A DNA stretch of 64,000 nt from Porcisia hertigi (Eukaryota > Euglenozoa > Kinetoplastea > Trypanosomatida > Trypanosomatidae). Positions 61,983-64,000 of the stretch are shown here, piece after piece. The DNA lies in the NCBI RefSeq assembly GCF_017918235.1, contig NC_090589.1, positions 1,427,501 through 1,491,500 on the forward strand, written 5' to 3'. A program made the position numbers and the translations under genes. A model generated the notes under the pieces. The model had not been told where the DNA came from. It worked only from the letters and a program-made list of their open reading frames with translations, and ran no database searches. The number at the start of each line of letters is the position of its first letter. The first letter of the stretch is position 1.

Positions 61983-63588
61983 GGTGACGAGCTGCAGGTT
62001 TCTGCTGCCACTGAGCAGAGCGTGTCAACCCGATGCTTGCTTCCCCAACCTAATGTCCAGTGCCAATTCCGTGCTTTTCCTGATGTCTCAATGATGAGGA
62101 ATCGGAGCTGAGCCCTCTATGCCGGCGCCGCCAAGACGCTCGTGCGCGTTGCCCACTCGTCATCTCTGCCCTGTAACATTTGCCTCTCCTCATTCTCGTA
62201 TGAATATATGTAGTATCTTTTTTTTTGCTGGTCTTTACTCTCGCAGAGACGCTTTTCTGATTGTGCGCAATGGTTTTGTTGGTTGCTATTAGTTGAGCAT
62301 GACCGTGCCTCTCAACTCCGCGAGCACTCCGCTCGGCTCGGCGCAGGGGTGGTAGTTTCGTGTCGGTTTTTCTGCGCGTGCGTGTATGAGTGTTCGCGAA
62401 TGCATCTCGGGCAGGGGGTACGGTTCCAGCCGATAGTGGTTGAAGCTGCTTTGACGCCTCCCCGCTCTCGTATTACGCACGGCATTATCTATATGCACTA
62501 ATGACGCAGCGTTGGGGGGGGGCACCAGGATACTGCGGACGTGGTTTAAGTGAGGGCACGGGGTTGCCATCTAACGGCGGCTCCGGTGTGCTGGTTTTGA
62601 GCAGAACTCCTCGCCTCTGTGTGGTGTTGTCGTTTTTTTTTGTTTTTTGTTGGTGTGAAGTTGCGATGGTGGTGCCCATCGATTCGACGGATTTGTACTG
62701 GCGTTGTTCTCCTCCTCTTTCTCCCCCCCCATCTCAACTCTGTACCGTGTCTCTTCTCTGTCTCCCGAGGGCGATATTACGGCCCTCTTGTTTTTTTTTT
62801 TGTGTGTGTTTCTCCCACTTCCAGCTCGACTAGTACCTGGAAGAAAAAAACATCACCGAACAGAAACCCACTCTAACAAGTCACTGCGCGATGGTAATGG
62901 GGTGAATGTGATGTGTAGTATGCCCCCTTCCTCCTCCCTCCCCCCCTCCACAGACACACGCCGCCGTGCGCTGATTCACACGGAGGATAAGGCTTCCCAT
63001 TCTCTTTTTATCCGGACAAGAGAGTTCCTGGATCCGTGGCACAGCTGGTTATGATGCCCCTGACTGGTCACCTCGTGGTAAGTCACACAGGTCGAGCCAT
63101 TCGTGATAGGACAAATTATTGCGGCGGGAAAACGCCGCGGTTCTCTACTTGCTCTCATGAGCACACATACTTCCACCTCTATGCCACAACTTTTCTTTTC
63201 TCTGACCCTCCCGTCGTTCTGTGAAGCAGTAAATTATTTTGTTTTTTTTTGCTCGAAAAAAAGTTCTCCTTCAAGTACAAGGGACGCAGTTGCACGCGCT
63301 TTCAGGTGTTTTTCAATTACGCTGGCAACTAAACCGTGCGCGGTCAGTCATCTGCTGTGCAAACCCGTGCGTGCATGCATCTCCGTATATAGGTGTCGTC
63401 TTCCTTCGCAACACTAGTGTTCCGTGTACCCAGTTTGTCGCCGCTGTGGCTCTCTTCTTGCTGAGGCTCCTTTCTTGAGTAGTGGGCCGCTTCTGTTTGT
63501 TCTTTTGTTGCGATTTGCTGCCCCCCCCTTCCCCCTTCCCCCGCTGCATTCGTTTCTCTCCTCCTTTTCCGTCCTTATCACCGCAATC
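61983..63588. other. spacer before the TTC39-like gene
   Basis: No gene is seen. It contains T runs at 62218-62226 and 62631-62640, C runs at 62725-62732 and 62940-62948, and an A/T patch at 63230-63265. A C/T-rich stretch from 63483 to 63588 has no AG; the last one before the start is at 63481-63482. Confidence 0.55.
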
Positions 63589-64000
63589 ATGTCTGAGCGC
63601 CTTTCCACTGACGCCAACAGTAAGGCGAGTGTCACCAGCACCGCCGCTGATGTAGGAAATATCCACAGCGGTGTGGAGAAGGCGGTGCACATGATGTGGA
63701 ACAACCAGTATGACGAAGCACTCGAGAAGTTACGTGCAAAAAAGGACAAGAACCCACGCTACGCGCTCGAGTGGGCCAACGTCAGCCTTGTCAAGACTCT
63801 GATGACCTCGACAAACGAAGATCGCGAAACTCTCCTTGACCTGTTCAAAGCAGCAGATTCTCTCTCAACCTCAACGAAGTATAACGACCCCATGTTTTCT
63901 GACGAAGAGGGGGATGACGGAGACGAGGAGGAGGAGGAGGAGGAGGAACAGAAGACGCGCAAGCAACTGAAAAAAGAAAAGAAAAGGAACAAGAAAGCCT
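63589..64000 (+). CDS. TTC39/IML2-like TPR protein, 5' part (cut by the window end)
   Basis: The first 137 residues are visible and the frame is open at the window edge. Residues about 26-95 (GVEKAVHMMWNNQYDEALEKLRAK, then NPRYALEWANVSLVKTLMTSTNEDRETLLDLFKAADSLS) match the start of the IML2/TTC39 domain: a helix with NNQYDEAL, a short loop, then a long helix and the recurring TL+DLFKAAD pattern. IML2 is linked to inclusion-body clearance in yeast and TTC39B to LXR turnover and lipid metabolism in mammals; function here is unknown. A Glu/Asp run followed by a Lys-rich run (about 108-137) interrupts the domain. The start is the first ATG; the AG-free leader is noted in the findings. Confidence 0.78.
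   Translation, partial: MSERLSTDANSKASVTSTAADVGNIHSGVEKAVHMMWNNQYDEALEKLRAKKDKNPRYALEWANVSLVKTLMTSTNEDRETLLDLFKAADSLSTSTKYNDPMFSDEEGDDGDEEEEEEEEQKTRKQLKKEKKRNKKA

Overview
The window looks like nuclear DNA of a trypanosomatid, almost certainly Leishmania or a close relative. All confidently called genes lie on the + strand in one direction. None shows an intron. They are separated by 0.7-5 kb of pyrimidine-rich spacer full of (GT)n/(CA)n, C/T and G homopolymer tracts, and most starts have a polypyrimidine tract followed by an AG (trans-splice acceptor) a short way upstream. From memory, the linked set MAT-MAT-CYP710C with ribosomal S14, L15 and a V-ATPase proteolipid resembles the distal part of Leishmania chromosome 30. 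No species is claimed.

Layout: 1.6-6.3 kb holds a TTC5-like TPR/OB protein, a Yippee zinc protein and a casein-kinase-1-like kinase. 6.3-11.3 kb is unusually gene-poor and holds one possible minus-strand gene. 11.3-16.2 kb holds a conserved-looking hypothetical and a PWWP plus SP-RING SUMO-ligase-like protein. 17.0-21.7 kb holds two S-adenosylmethionine synthetase genes whose coding sequences look identical while their flanks are unrelated. 22.9-29.4 kb holds a degenerate rhodanese, a GGQ release-factor-like protein and a CYP710-type sterol C22-desaturase. 31.4-38.5 kb holds Mago nashi, a CCCH zinc-finger protein and an SR-protein kinase. 39.2-46.5 kb holds ribosomal protein S14, ATP synthase delta, a C53/CDK5RAP3-like protein and a proline-rich hypothetical. 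48.4-55.3 kb holds a PHO80-type cyclin and DRC3. 56.2-64 kb holds ribosomal protein L15, V-ATPase c'', an NTF2-like protein, a coiled-coil protein and the start of a TTC39/IML2-like protein.

The genes do not form a functional operon; they would be co-transcribed and separated by trans-splicing and polyadenylation. Recurring themes are mRNA metabolism (Mago, SRPK, CCCH), mitochondrion (GGQ protein, ATP synthase delta), flagellum (DRC3), methyl and sterol metabolism (MAT, CYP710) and quality control (C53, TTC5).

A dispersed, apparently non-coding repeat of about 0.7-0.77 kb occurs in three near-complete copies (two +, one -). A fourth copy shares only its last ~350 bp, joined to a different left half. 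This is the most unusual mobile-element-like signal in the window. Other points worth a look are AG-free leaders that conflict with simple acceptor placement, several small ORFs placed just after good acceptors, and family members that have lost signature residues.
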